Below, piece after piece: positions 34,816-45,509 of a stretch of DNA of 64,000 bases. Below the pieces are notes generated by a model. It was not told where the DNA came from. It ran no database searches and saw nothing but the letters and a program-made list of their open reading frames with translations. The stretch's first letter is position 1. Every line of letters starts with the position of its first letter. The stretch lies in contig JAWPHD010000089.1 of the NCBI GenBank assembly GCA_037043455.1, positions 372,001 to 436,000 of the forward strand. Direction: 5' to 3'. This stretch comes from Cyrtodaria siliqua. Its lineage: Eukaryota > Mollusca > Bivalvia > Adapedonta > Hiatellidae. The translations under genes were made by a program, and so were the position numbers.

Positions 34816-35424
34816 TTATCAGAAGTAAATCATTTTTATAAGTATATCTGTTAACCGTACAAAACTATTCTTAAAGAAAGAGTATGGTAATGGACCTTTG
34901 TAAACGGCCGAAAACGACACATACGAAATATTGCAGTCTCGGTTTGATTGAGACTGTTCATGAGCGGTAGTGAACTTTTCTAGCTACCGCTCACGCCCAT
35001 AAAACAAGACAATGTACATGTATATAGAAGAAAATATAAATATTAAACATACAACATTAAACATACAATATATATATATATATATTAAATCACAGTAATA
35101 TCACAATACGTGTACATGTATTATACAAGAAATCATACATTTCAAGAATACTACTGTCCCTTTCCTGAAGAGGGCTGTAGTAAATATGTAATGTTATTAT
35201 TTATATTATATTTTCTTTTATCACATAACGTCCCTTGTTAGCAGTGTCGAACACCCATTTAATATTCTATTGTATGACACAATTGTAATACAACCTGGAA
35301 CGATTTTGATTGGTTGAGTTAAACCTGTAACACTACGCAAGTAAAAACTGAAACTATTTTATTTATTACAAATTCACCCAGATCTGAGGCATACACCTAT
35401 TCTTTGTGACAGCTTATACAAATA
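34816..35424. other. no gene; two hairpins
   Basis: CAGTCTC/GAGACTG (34934-34956) and GAGCGGTAG/CTACCGCTC (34962-34992) form two consecutive hairpins. A short TA run is near 35072. Otherwise AT-rich without motifs. Confidence 0.4.
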
Positions 35425-38400
35425 ATGCACGTTATACAAAACATTGCAAGAGGTGTTGCAATACTTTTCAACAAACACTTAGATTATAAAGTACATTCTC
35501 ACATATCAGATAACGAAGGTAACTTTCTCATAGCTGACTTAACAGTTGACAATAACAGATTCACACTCATCACTTTATATGGCCCAAACAATGACTCTTC
35601 CAATTTTTACGACAGTATTTTATTAAAATATGAACAGGTTAAAAACAGCACTCTAATAATGTGTGGAGACTTTAATATTGTTCAAGATCCAATCCTTGAT
35701 TATTCTAATTACAAAAGCATAAATAACAATAAGGCACGAGAACGATTTTAGACATTAAATGCGATTATAATCTAATTGATCCTTTTAGAGAATTACATCC
35801 CCATTTAAAACGGTATACTTGGAGACGAAGAACTCCTTTAAAACAAGCTAGACTCGACTTCTTCCTTGTTTCTGAAAATATGTTTTCTTCAATAGAAAAT
35901 TGTACCATTGAACCCAGTTACCGCTCTGATCATTCAATGATAGTTCTAAAATTGAATTTTAATCAATTTATACGTGGTAAATCCCTTTGGAAACATAACA
36001 ACTCTCTTCTAGGTGATATTGAATACTTAAACACAATAAATAGAAAAATTAAAGACATTAAAACACAGTATGCTGTTCCAATTTACAATATGGAGAACAT
36101 AAGTAATATCCCCGATAATGAAATACAATTTTCAATAAATGACCAACTGTTTCTCGAAACACTACTCATGGAATTACGCGGTAAATTTATATCTTATTCT
36201 AGTTATAAGAAGAAAATTACAGATAAAAGAGAAAATGAATTGATTGCTGAAATAGAAACCTTAGAAAATAACTTGTCTTTAAATAACTTAGAAACCTTAG
36301 AAACATACAAAAATGAATTAAGAATATTAAGAAAACAGAAAATGAACGGCTACCTAATTAGATCAAGAGCAAATATAATTGAGAATGATGAAAAACCAAC
36401 CTCATTTTTTTGCAATTTAGAATCCCATAATTACTCTTCAAAGATAATTCCTAAAATAGAAAAACAAAATGGAGAAATCATATCAGATCAACATGAAATT
36501 TTAAAAGAGACTAAGAAATTCTATGAACAACTATATACTAGCAAAGACAATGAACTAGAAAATATTAACTTAGCAAATGACTTAAAATACTTTGATATAC
36601 CTAAACTTACAGATAGTGAATCAATTAATCTTGAAGGCCATATATCCTTTGAAGAAGCGTCTGAAACACTCAGAAAAATGAAAAATAACCGTAGCCCAGG
36701 GTCAGATGGATTTGGTGCTGATTTTTTAAAAGTATTTTGGCAACAAATAGGGAATTTTGTAGTAAGATCTTTAAACTATGGCTTCAGTAAGGGGCGAACT
36801 ATCAATAACTCAAATAGAAGGAATAATAACCGTTATACCAAGGGAAAATAAATCGAGACTGCATATAAAAAACTATAGACCAATCTCCCTCCTAAATTGT
36901 ACATATAAAATTGCCTCAGGCTCTATTGCAAATAGAATTAAATCAACACTTATTAAGCTGATAAATAACGATCAATCTGGTTTTATCTTTGGAAGATACT
37001 TAGGAGAAAACACTAGACTTATATATGATGTTATGCAATACGCAGAAGAAAATAATCTGCCAGGTTTAATTCTCTTGATTGATTTTGAAAAAGCTTTTGA
37101 TTCTCTGTCATGGGTCTTTATATTTAAAGTACTTACATTTTTTAAATTTGGAGAAAATTTTATATCATGGATAAAGATTTTATATAAAAATGCAAAATTG
37201 GCTGTTAACCAAGGAGGAAACCTGTCATCGTTTTTTAACATCGGAAGGGGCTGCCGTCAGGGCGACCCCTTGTCACCTTATATTTTTATTTTGTGTGCTG
37301 AAATATTGGCAATTAAAATAAGAAATAATAAAAATATTAAAGGTATTACTATAGAGAACGTAGAAACTAAACTTTCGCAATATGCAGACGATACATCTGT
37401 CATTTTGGATGGATCTGATACATCTCTGAATGAAACACTCTAAGAACTATTAAAATACTCTAAATATTCTGGTTTAAATATAAATTTTGACAAAACACAA
37501 GTTGTATGGATAGGGAGGAAAAAATACAGTTCAGATACAATCAAAACAAAATGGAAACTTAACTGGGGAAAAGATAATTTCAAGCTTCTAGGAATACATT
37601 TCAACTTCGACTTAGGTAAAATGATAAAATTAAACTATAATGATAAGATATTAAAAATCCAAAATACAGTAAAGATATGGAAGCGAAGATATTTAACACC
37701 GATTGGTAAAATCACAGTTATTAAAACATTACTACTTCCTATTTTAAATCATTTATTTATATCTCTTCCAAATCCAATTGAAAACACAATAACAAAAATT
37801 AATAACATATTTTATGACTTTTTATGGGAAGGCCCTGCAAAAAAAAAAAAATCCGTAATAGTTAAGCAACATTTTGAAGGTGGTCTCAAAATGATTAATC
37901 TTAAAGCATTTATATTCAGCCTTAAAACTACATGGATAAGACGACTCATAACTAATGAGGGCACTTGGAAGCAACTGGTTGAAAAAATAATAGATATTAA
38001 AAAATTAACATCTTTTGGCAAAAATTACTGTGAAACATTAATAAAAAAAATTAAAAATAATTTCTGGAAAGATGTGCTAATTTCATATGTTAAACTTATT
38101 GATTTTAGTTTGCCTAACTCACCTGAGGACTTTTTGTCAAACCCACTACTCTATAATAACAATATTTTGATTGGCGGTAAGCCATTTTTTAACGAAGTAT
38201 GGTATAGGAAAGGCATCATTTTTATAAATGACTTAATCAATGAAAATGGTGGATTTTATTCTTTTACTGAGTTTGAAGAAAAAACTGTTAAAACAAATTT
38301 CTAATCTACGAAGGAGTAGTAGCTGCCATTAAAACATTTAGAAAACAATTGCAAAATAACAATGAACAAATTAGAAAACCCAATTTTACCTGTGAATATT

Positions 38401-39455
38401 AAAGCAATCATCAAAAACAAGAAAGGTTGCATTGATATGTATTCCATTTTTAATAGAAATAATGAAAGTCCAACATCAAAAATCAAATGGGAACATATTT
38501 ATGATATTGAAGCCGAAACATGGAAAGACATATATTCATCCCCTTTCAAAATTACCTCTAGCACAATACTACAATGGTTTCAAACAAGAATTAACCATCG
38601 GCTTCTTTCAACACAGCATTATCTACATAAAATAAAAAAAGCTGAAAACCCTTTCTGCCACTTCTGCCACCAAGACGAGACTATAGTTCATATGTTTTGG
38701 ACCTGTCCTTCATCTCAGAATTTTTTAACACAGATAAACTCTTTCTTTTTAACAAAAAACATAAATCTGAATCTGTCAGAACAAGCATTTATTTTTAACA
38801 CAGGTGAAGAACAATCGACTGTAGAGTTACAAATTATTTTAGAAATGAAATACTATATATTTACCTCAAAACGACTAAAAACACCGCTCTCCCTTACCCC
38901 AATGATATACAGACTAAGGTATCTGTATGAAACACATAGACAAATCGCAATTAGAAATAATCAACTAGAAAGATTTGAAAATTCATGGAGCAAGTACAAA
39001 ACCATTGTAGATTAATCAGTATTATACTAACTCCTATCCATGCACTTCTCCGGGTACAATTTTAGAGCAAACCCAAGACACTGACAATTCGTAAATCAAT
39101 TATATCAATATTGAATATTTAATACTTACATATACAATTTTTATAAGCAGATGGGCCTTTGGACAGCAATCAACTGTTAGGTAAAGAAGTGTTTTTTTTC
39201 CTTAAACAGAATTTTTCTTTTTCTTCCTGAAATCATAATTTTTATGCTCCCTGCCATAACTGTACAATACATGTATATTTTCTGTATTAATTGTAATTTC
39301 ATTATGCTAAAATAGTATTTCATATAAATATTGCATGTAAATGTAAAGATATTGTAAGGTTTGGCAAGGGATGGTCCTCCCCGACCATTGCTCCACCAAT
39401 TGACGGGGAGATTAAACGGGTCGTCAGAAGACGGCTAAAAAAACAAAAAACAACA
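35425..39455 (+). pseudogene. L1/Tx1-like LINE, 5'-truncated and frameshifted
   Basis: The order is endonuclease, reverse transcriptase, C-terminal zinc motif. The endonuclease starts inside the domain (RGVAILFNKH) and includes MCGDFNIV and, after a one-base shift near 35748, RYTWRRR and YRSDHSMI. The RT runs from NNRSPGSDGFGADFLK, shifts frame near 36798, and goes on with NYRPISLLN, LIDFEKAFDS, GCRQGDPLSPY and YADDTSV (YADD at 37381-37392). A TAA at 37441 and further shifts near 38300-38360 interrupt the rest. The end carries CHFCHQDETIVHMFWTC (38656-38706). A 3' untranslated part ends in an A-rich stretch near 39437-39455. It is dead, but the motifs are well kept, so it is not very old. Confidence 0.88.
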
Positions 39456-39658
39456 CATTGTTGTTGGTTTGTTAAAAAGTTGGCGTAAACGGCTATTAAA
39501 CACGAACTCTTTTATACGCAACGTTATGTGTGAGACGCGACGTTACGACGTCACATATTTTATGACGTTTTGGCGCTAAAGTGTGTCTGACGTCGTGGCG
39601 GTTCTATGTCCATCTGAATTATTTTTTACTAATTTGATTGCAATGTTATGTGATAAAA

Positions 39659-39811
39659 AGGATCTTAAACTCGTTCCCATTCCATATAAGATTTATGAAA
39701 CGAGTTATGAATGATTTTGATTTTTAACTCGCCAAAAGGCTCGTTAAAAATAAAATAATTCATAAATCGTTTCATAAATCTTATATGAAATGGGAACTCG
39801 TTTAAGATCCT
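39659..39811. mobile_element. 153-bp foldback element
   Basis: Two arms of about 70 bp are near-complements (AGGATCTTAAACTCGTTCCC at the left edge; GGGAACTCGTTTAAGATCCT at the right) around a loop near 39731-39742. The whole piece would fold on itself. Foldback or palindromic MITE; no coding. Confidence 0.8.
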
Positions 39812-40020
39812 CTAGATATTGTCTTGTATAAAACTGGTATATTCTGATAATACTGGCATATAAGACGGTGTGTAACATCTTGCCCCGACAGTTAACAGTT
39901 AAGTGCATTTTTAATAATGGTATTTTCAAATGTTTCATATAGTCTTACATCTTTAAATCTTCATTCGACAACCTCGTTTCATGGTCCTTCTAATAATATT
40001 ACTAGGATTTTTAATATAAT

Positions 40021-40475
40021 GGCTCAAAAGTTTCCGTAACTCCTCTAGGATCACCTGTCTTGAGGAAATACCATATAAAGTCTCCTTTCAGAAATCATTT
40101 AGTTCATTCAAGACGCAGGGTGTTTCCCTCTATTAATAAGTGCAATGCTAAGAGGTGCAGTTGATTCAATTATTTATCTTGCAAGTCCACCATTAAATCA
40201 GCTGTTAATGGTAGATTGTTTAATGTATGTCTAGCTTCAAATGTTGATTGACGTACAACTCACGTCATTTATGTTCTGACTTGAAATGCACCACGTTGCG
40301 GTGTACAATATGTTGGACAAACAGGTCGATCCTTAAAAGTTCGATTTCGTGAACACAAATATAATGAAAGTAATCCTAAAAAGTTAAAAAATTACTTGTA
40401 CGAACACTTTTGTCGGTCAGGTCATAATTTTAATAAGGTAACTGTTCAACCGGTTGAATATATATTTTTTTGATA
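40021..40475 (+). other. Naiad endonuclease frame open except for UGA
   Basis: From 40021 to about 40475 one frame has no TAA or TAG, only three TGA (40162-40164, 40249-40251, 40282-40284). The second stands before RTTHVIYVLT, and the third between that block and NAPRCGVQYVGQT. In GIY-YIG domains of Penelope-like elements both places are normally cysteine. The first TGA follows RCS, which would make a C-x-Sec pair. A seven-T run after VQPVEYIF then shifts the frame. Confidence 0.7.
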
Positions 40476-40522
40476 ATGATGCTACTAAAAGCTCCAAATG
40501 AAACCTAGACATATTGCAGAAC

Positions 40523-41045
40523 TTAAAGCGAATGTAGCGACACAGCCAAACAAACTCTATTATTGAGAGTTTTGAAAAACTTAGAAAAAGGTAAAAGAAT
40601 TATTAAAATCGGATGATAGACAAAAAAAGATATGACCATTTAAAGGTTGTTCTAAAACGAATATGGAAGCCGCCATTTTTAGAACTATGACGTCATAGTT
40701 CTATATTACCATATATGGAATATTGATAAATATCATTTAAAACGAAGAAAATTACTGCAAATGAATGAATTTTTTTTACTGGTGATATAAATCATTATTG
40801 CCATTAAGTATTACATATTTTTCATACAGTTGATGTCATTTTTTCTCTGTAAATCAGTAAATTTTCATATTTATAAATATTCCATATATGGTCATTTAGA
40901 ACCGTGATGTCATAGCTCCCAAAATGGCCGCTTCCATATCCGTTTCAACAGAAACTTCAAATGATCATATCTTCTTTGTTTATCATTCGATTTCAAAACT
41001 CTCAATAATAAAGATGGTTTGGCTGTGTCGCTACATACCCTTTAA
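40523..41045. mobile_element. TTAA-inserted foldback MITE inside the Naiad
   Basis: TTAA at 40523-40526 and 41042-41045 flank an element whose inverted ends contain ATGTAGCGACACAGCCAAAC (left) and GGCTGTGTCGCTACAT (right). Inverted similarity reaches about 200 bp inward on both sides (GAATATGGAAGCCGCCAT against ATGGCCGCTTCCATAT). The insertion splits the endonuclease exactly at the Leu-Lys of its ELKWMKHL block. Length plus one TTAA is 519 bp, a multiple of three, so the downstream frame is unchanged. piggyBac-like by its target. Confidence 0.85.
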
Positions 41046-43456
41046 GTGGATGAAACACTTACAGACACCTTATCCACTCGGCCTTAATGACAATATTTAT
41101 CAAGAAGGAAATATTTCTATTTCTAAAGATCCTAATATTGACATTTTTTTTATATTTTCTATTCGAAAGCGTAAATCTAGGTCTCTTGGTCTTAGGCGTA
41201 ATGGTAACATCAAACGTAAATCGAGTGTAATTATTTCTGTCGCTGATTTACATACTATTTTTAAACAGTCTAGAAAGCACTCTATGCTTTCATGGCTTAC
41301 CTCTTTGTCCATTTCTTCACTAAAGTTGATCGACGAGGAAGCCGACAAAATTTTCATTCGTACAGATCCATTGTATAACACTGCTTCCATAGTTCAAAGC
41401 TACGCACAACATGTTCTCCGACAAAGAGTCTGATCACTTCAGGCATTTTCTAAAACTACTATATATTAATAAAGGTATTGATTTCATTGACATGCCTAGT
41501 ATTTTTCGAGATACTCATGTAGTTGATTCTATCCCAAAATATTTCAAAAATTCCGAAAGTCCTGTAATTTGTTATAAGTATAAAAAGCCTATAAGAAATA
41601 TTATTTTCAACTACAACAAAATAGTTTCTGACCTTGATATAGTACATAATACTCCTAAGGAATGTGAATGCAACACATCAAAATTTTGCTATGCTCCAGT
41701 AGGTCATGTCATCACTGGTAATTTTGATATTGTTGATAAACTTATTCGGCATTTGTTTTCGAAAGGTCCTAAATATAGATTACCTTCAACTATTGATTTT
41801 AATGCCTGTCGTACCCAGATCGCCCACTCCATTGAAGATTTTAGTATAAAATGGTGTCGTAGTGAACATGCGGACCCAAACTCGCTTTCTACTTGGAAAA
41901 AGTCAATTCTTAAAATTATAGATACACGTATTAACTTTTATAATGCTAACCCCTCTTTACTTCCTCCGAGACCTAGGGTTTCCTTTCGTAATTTAAAATC
42001 GGGAATTCAGGAATTTCATAATAAATTTGTTTTAGTTCCTGCAGATAAAGCAGCTAATAATGTAATTATTGTTTGACGCCTACATTACGTCAATGTTTTA
42101 TCTCTGGAACTCGGCAGCACCAATTCGTACACTCCAGTTAATTCTACTGAGGATGATGTTGTTTCCGCACATATCACTCGGTGCACTACTTTCAAGGCTG
42201 GTATAAACGATAAGCAAAATAAACTGCCTACTATTATATTGTACTGGATTCCTAAATTGTGATAAAACTTATGAAAACTCTAGGATTAATTTATTTTGGT
42301 ATATAAAAAATTCAGGAGTCGTTCTTGATAACATTTTCAATAAAGGTCAAGTTTCATCAATAAGCACTTATGACTTCTCTACACTATATACAACCTTACC
42401 ACATCACCTTATTAAAGACAAGCTAATTTCTCTTATTCAACAAACATTCGCTAGAGAAAATACTACATTTTTTTGGCATGTAATAATATTAAAGCGCTTT
42501 TGACTAACGGCAGTTTAGACAATTATACTATGTGGACTTGCTATGAAGTTTGTGAAGCACTCATCTTCCTATAAGATAATATTTTCGTCAGGTATGGAAC
42601 CACCGTTTATAGACAAATTGTTGGTATCCCTATGGGTACGAACTGTGCACCACTTGTCGCAGATTTGTCTTTATTTTGCTATGAAAGAGATTTCATGTTG
42701 AGTCTTTCACCAGATACCTAGGCAGATGTTATTGAAGCTTTTAATGACACCTCTCGGTATCTGGATGACATATTGAACATTGACCACCCTTTCTTTCCAA
42801 CTATGGTTAATAATATTTATCCTAAAGAACTTCAGCTTAATAAAACTAATATATCTGATAATAACGCTTCTTTTCTTGATTTAGATCTCTCGATTGAAAA
42901 TGGTGAAATAATTAGCAAAATCTATGACAAGAGAGATGATTTTAATTTTGTCATTGTTAATTACCCCCTCTTGAATGGGGATGTTCCCCGAGCAACTTCT
43001 TATGGGGTGTGTGTGACTCAACTTATTCGTTTTTCAAGAGCTTGTACTCGAGTTGAGGACTTTAATATTCGTAATCTTTGTATAACTAAAAAGCTACTCA
43101 ATCAGGGTTACCGTTACCATAAACTTCGTAAAACCTTTGCAAAAAAATATTGTCGTAACCCTGATCTTCTTTCCCAATATAAAAGTAATTTAAGGACTCT
43201 TCTGCGACAAGGACAATCACAACCTGACTTCTATGGTGATGTGATTTATAAACTTCGTAAGATTCTTGGTCATGATCACTTTCATACTATCTTTGTTAAA
43301 CTTGTTAAAATATTTATCAAAAGAGGTTATGACCCTATCATTTTGCAACGTACTGCATGCTTGGTGGTGGACCCTTTTACAGTCCGCCACTATGCTTTCC
43401 TCTTTAAGTGTACGATGACCGGACAGGCTGTGGATCCTGTGATGACGCCTACATAA

Positions 43457-44110
43457 AGCCCATTGGGACGGTGGCGTTTGATGTTTGTCTATGATCTTTC
43501 TTGCCGTGCCCTTAATGGTTTATATTCTCTTGTTGCTCTGGCTTCTGCCAAGTCATTTAGTACCTTCATTATGGCTTTCTAGGCTATTGTTTTTTTTGTA
43601 TTATATTTACACGAGCATATTTGTGCTTTACTTATATTGCCTATTGATGCTGCCTTGTTGGTTAGAAATTAAATCATGGCGGGGATTTCTTTATTTACAC
43701 TGTCCTGTTTTAATGGGATGACAGTAGGGTAAGTGTGAGGTTTAGTGCACCCCAGAACCTGTTTAAACCCCCCAGTGACCTACTTTGCCACTGACCGTTC
43801 CAAGGCGGTAGCCCTATTGTCAACCCTTTTCTGCGTGTGATCGTTTGCTTTTTTATTACTTTTGTCTTCTTGTTTGTCTGTTTGCGTGTTTGTTTCTGTG
43901 TTTTGTGGTTGACTGTCCTCCTTGAATGCTACTTTCCCTGTCCGATATTTTTATATTTCTTTGTTTGTTGAAGGTCTATAAAATTGCGACATTTTACGAT
44001 CTTTCAGAAAATGTAGATACATTATTTTCATTTATTGCAAAATAACATTAAAACAAGAGGCCCAAGAGGGCCTATGGACGCTCTTCTGGTTAATGTGAGT
44101 AGTATAGAAA
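43457..44110 (+). other. presumed 3' untranslated end of the Naiad
   Basis: No frame with motifs. A T-rich, pyrimidine-rich stretch precedes 44050. Two places could be examined as a selenocysteine insertion element: ATGA at 43442 with CGCC/GGCG pairing and TGAT at 43479, and ATGA at 43719 with GTAGG/CCTAC pairing before TGAC. Neither fits the consensus well enough for me to call. A motif AAGAGGCCCAAGAGGGCC near 44057 looks like a dispersed repeat end. Confidence 0.35.
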
Positions 44111-44113
44111 AGG

Positions 44114-44318
44114 TGGGGAGGGGTTCTGGCACAGTTTCCCAGAGCGGGCAACGAGCACCAAGCAACTGTAAAATGTGTCGGCCATGGCTGTTAACTCAAT
44201 AACTCAAGTACACCATCATTTACAAAAAATCTGAATGATAGGCATATTTGGGTCAAAAGCCCTGACACATTTATTAATTACTTGAGCAAACCCGCTCTAG
44301 GAAACTTTGCTGGAACCG

Positions 44319-44327
<9 letters not shown>
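44114..44327. mobile_element. inverted-repeat element ending in a C run
   Basis: Arms of about 35 bp: GGTTCTGGCACAGTTTCCCA with AGAGCGGGC at the left, CCCGCTCTAGGAAACTTTGC with TGGAACCGCC at the right. The outer ends are G-rich and C-rich. No coding. Confidence 0.6.
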
Positions 44328-44370
<43 letters not shown>

Positions 44371-44380
44371 TCTCTCTCTC
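44319..44380. repeat. C50 run followed by TC repeat
   Basis: Fifty consecutive C (44319-44368), then six TC units. The exact length in the genome may differ, because such runs are hard to sequence. Confidence 0.9.
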
Positions 44381-44640
44381 TAAAACATTTAAACATTTGC
44401 AATTCATAAAGCAAAGTCAGACGGAACCGGACAGTAGTCTTCATCATGGCTGTACATATCGTATTTTGCCATTTGCAATGGAGTATTTTATTTGTAAGCT
44501 AACGTATATTGTCCATTATCTAGTATGTATCTTTTACGAGTGCGTCATTTACCCATTTTTAACTTTTCAGCGCAAACTTTTCAGCGAATATTAGGGTATA
44601 CTTTTCCATTATATACTATAGTTAAGATTAAATTTCAAAC
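44381..44640. other. no gene seen
   Basis: Nothing recognised. Confidence 0.4.
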
Positions 44641-45480
44641 TGTTTTGCAAAATATTAGGTTAGCCACACAAGAAAAGGCTAGTATACGATAACCATCGAG
44701 AAGCAACACAAAATAGCAAATAAAGCCATACAAGAAAATGCAGCATACCGTAACCATCGACAAGCAACACAGCATAGCAAATACAGCCACACAAGAGAAG
44801 GCCAGTATACGATAACCATCGACAAGCAACACAAAATAGCAAATACAGCCATACAAGTGAAGGCAGTATACTATTACCATCGACAAGCAACACAACATAG
44901 CAAATACAGCCATGCAAGAAACGACAGTATACGATAACCACCGACAAGAAACAAAAGATAGCAAATACAGCCAAACGAGTGAGGCCAATATAGGATAACC
45001 ATCGACAAGCAACACAATATAGCAAATACAGCCATTCTAGAGAGGCCAGTATATGATAACCATCGACAAGCAACACAACATAGCAAATACAGCCATACAA
45101 TAGAGGCCATCGTACGATAACCATTGATAAGCAACACAAAATAGCAAATACAGCCATACAAGTGAGGTCAGTATTTGATAACCACCAACAAGCAACATGA
45201 ATTAGCAAATGTAGCCATACGGGAGAGGTCAGTATTTGATAACCATTGGCAACTAACACAAAATAGCAAATAAAGCCATACAAGAGAAGTTCGTTTTCGA
45301 TAACTATCGACAAGCAACACAAAATAACAAATACAGCCACACGGGAAAGGCCAACATGGATAACCATCGACAAGTAACACAACATAGCAAATATAGCCAT
45401 ACAAGTGAAGGCAGTATATGATAACCATCGACAAGCAACATAACATAGCAAATACAGCCATACAAGAAAGGGGTTCTGGT
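44641..45480. repeat. 60-bp minisatellite array
   Basis: About 14 copies of a unit with AGCAAATACAGCCATACAAG, a GGCCAGTATACGATAACCATC block and GACAAGCAACACAACA. As 60 is divisible by three, all three minus-strand frames are largely open. The longest (44660-45580, 306 codons) encodes a hydrophobic 20-residue repeat (WLYLLCCVACRWLSYTGL-like). I see no start context, no family and no sign that it is more than a by-product of the repeat. Confidence 0.93.
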
Positions 45481-45509
45481 AAGGAGCTGCATGTTGAAAT
45501 AACACCCAG

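Larger units (their letters stand above)
40021..43456 (+). pseudogene. Naiad-type Penelope-like retroelement
   Basis: The domain order is GIY-YIG endonuclease, CxC linker, reverse transcriptase. Endonuclease: CGVQYVGQTGRSLKVRFREH (40297 on), then WMKHLQTPYPLGLNDN after the nested MITE. Linker: CEC at 41663-41671. RT: ADKAANN, DFSTLYT (42372 on), GIPMGTNCAPL (42623 on) and YLDD (42758-42769), then RDDFNFVIVNYP and a C-terminal part ending TAA at 43454-43456. An N-terminal endonuclease with a CxC motif is the mark of Naiads; ordinary Penelopes have it at the C-terminus. Damage: shifts near 40476, 40497, 41410 and about 42475, a small deletion at about 42260, TAA at 42572 and TAG at 42719. UGA codons at 40162, 40249, 40282 and 42074 are in frame with the surrounding homology and are discussed as selenocysteine candidates. 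Confidence 0.85.

Noticed and set aside
40494..40496. UGA between the GIY-YIG block and the MITE as selenocysteine
   Set aside because: It lies between two compensating indels (T run near 40476 and the A run near 40492), so its frame is not the original one.
41411..41433. Fifth UGA (41431) as selenocysteine
   Set aside because: Homology changes frame just before it (near 41410), so this TGA is in the wrong frame of the ancestral protein.
44307..44594. ORF starting MLEPPPP with a polyproline stretch
   Set aside because: The proline run is the C50 tract; nothing recognisable follows.
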